Positions 63,396 to 64,000 of a stretch of DNA of 64,000 nucleotides are shown one piece after another (within the stretch, counting starts at the first letter, position 1; each line of letters opens with the position of its first letter). The translations under genes were made by a program, and so were the position numbers. Origin of the DNA: Plectrocnemia conspersa (Eukaryota; Arthropoda; Insecta; Trichoptera; Polycentropodidae); contig VTFK01000350.1 in the NCBI GenBank assembly GCA_009617715.1, forward strand, positions 186,001 through 250,000, read 5' to 3'. Below the pieces are notes generated by a model that ran no database searches, was not told the DNA's origin, and worked only from the letters and a program-made list of their open reading frames with translations.

Positions 63396-63427
63396 AGTTC
63401 AACCCTCCACCGATGGAGGGTTGAACT
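63396..63427. repeat. Perfect GC-rich 14-bp inverted repeat with 4-nt loop
   Basis: AGTTCAACCCTCCA (63396-63409), CCGA loop, TGGAGGGTTGAACT (63414-63427). A perfect GC-rich hairpin is unusual in this AT-rich setting. It lies about 95 bp downstream of the hAT pseudogene. Confidence 0.9.
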
Positions 63428-64000
63428 TACGTGGTGAAAAATCTGGTGTCGCAAAAATCTTAGAATTGGGTTTCGTAGCACCAAATACTATTCACTGAAT
63501 TATTCACCATCTTACAAACAAATGAAATAAATTCTTACAAACAAATGATAAATTAAAAGACTCTTTCAAATCAGAATAAGTAATAGAATTTTATAATGAA
63601 CTTTCGATATTCTTATTTCCTGCTATGAAAAAAATTTCTGCCAAAATTTTTACTATGTATATTTGTAAGCACATATATTTGTGAACGTACATCATCTAAA
63701 ATAAGTTACATTAAACATAAATATAGAACAGATAAATTTATTTTCAACGCTTTTAATTAGAACAACTAATTTAAATTTTCATAAATTAGTAAAATAAAAT
63801 TAAAAACACAAAATTTATTATTGTATAAAATATAATTGTGCCGTTTCTAAAATTTAAAATAAAATAATTGAGAATCCAAATATCGTTTTTTTAAATACAC
63901 TTTTGGTATAAGAAGAACTAGATTTTTTCATAAGTAGAATAAACGTTGAAAATACATTAAACCCTTCATATCATACTAAAGCAATTTTCTCATTCTTATT
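63428..64000. other. AT-rich non-coding stretch
   Basis: I see no gene, repeat or mobile element here. Confidence 0.5.

Noticed and set aside
1..64000. CRISPR arrays, bacterial operons, rRNA genes
   Set aside because: No regularly spaced identical repeats, no operon-like ORF clusters and no rRNA core sequences were seen.

Overview
This window looks like ordinary intergenic and intronic DNA of an arthropod, most likely an insect. It is very AT-rich, has almost no long reading frames, and holds decayed transposons typical of insect genomes. It also has one clear terminal exon with a splice acceptor and a polyadenylation signal. Nothing bacterial is present: no operons, no ribosome binding sites and no long ORFs in the AT-rich background. 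I cannot name the species.

Layout. Positions 1-8158 are AT-rich non-coding DNA with short GC-rich patches. A decayed Tigger/pogo transposon with TA duplications and matching ends lies at 8159-9189, and a second, internally deleted Tigger of another subfamily at 12414-13161. Three copies of a tRNA-derived SINE lie at 15511-15790 (minus), 17260-17530 (plus) and 47181-47440 (plus). A possible exon of unknown function is at 23875-24065 (minus). A hAT fragment (26661-26849) and a LINE reverse-transcriptase fragment (28440-28800) follow. The last exon of a ZIP11-type (SLC39A11) zinc transporter is at 35889-35967 (minus). Two MITEs (42088-42298 and 42505-42981) and two Tc1/mariner-type remnants (43410-43901 and 45770-46030) lie in 42-46 kb. 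Further on are two more LINE fragments (54030-54420 and 59500-59720), a small Kozak-started ORF (58030-58167) and a second hAT fragment (62799-63300).

The outstanding object is a young, GC-rich LTR retroelement at 49627-51805. It has very short, nearly identical LTRs (113 and 118 bp) and a perfect 5-bp target duplication (CCTGT). It carries an intact gag with two zinc knuckles. A second frame holds a protease active-site stub fused directly to a complete HHCC/DD35E integrase. Reverse transcriptase and RNase H are entirely missing. The two frames are linked by a textbook -1 frameshift signal: GGGAAAC in the correct phase, a 6-nt spacer and an 11-bp stem-loop. The element sits inside a degraded Tigger copy, within the conserved catalytic-region motif of its transposase.

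Apart from the ZIP11 exon, the possible exon at 23.9 kb and the small ORF at 58.0 kb, I see no convincing host genes. Hits to fragments rest on recognised family motifs read by eye, not on database searches.
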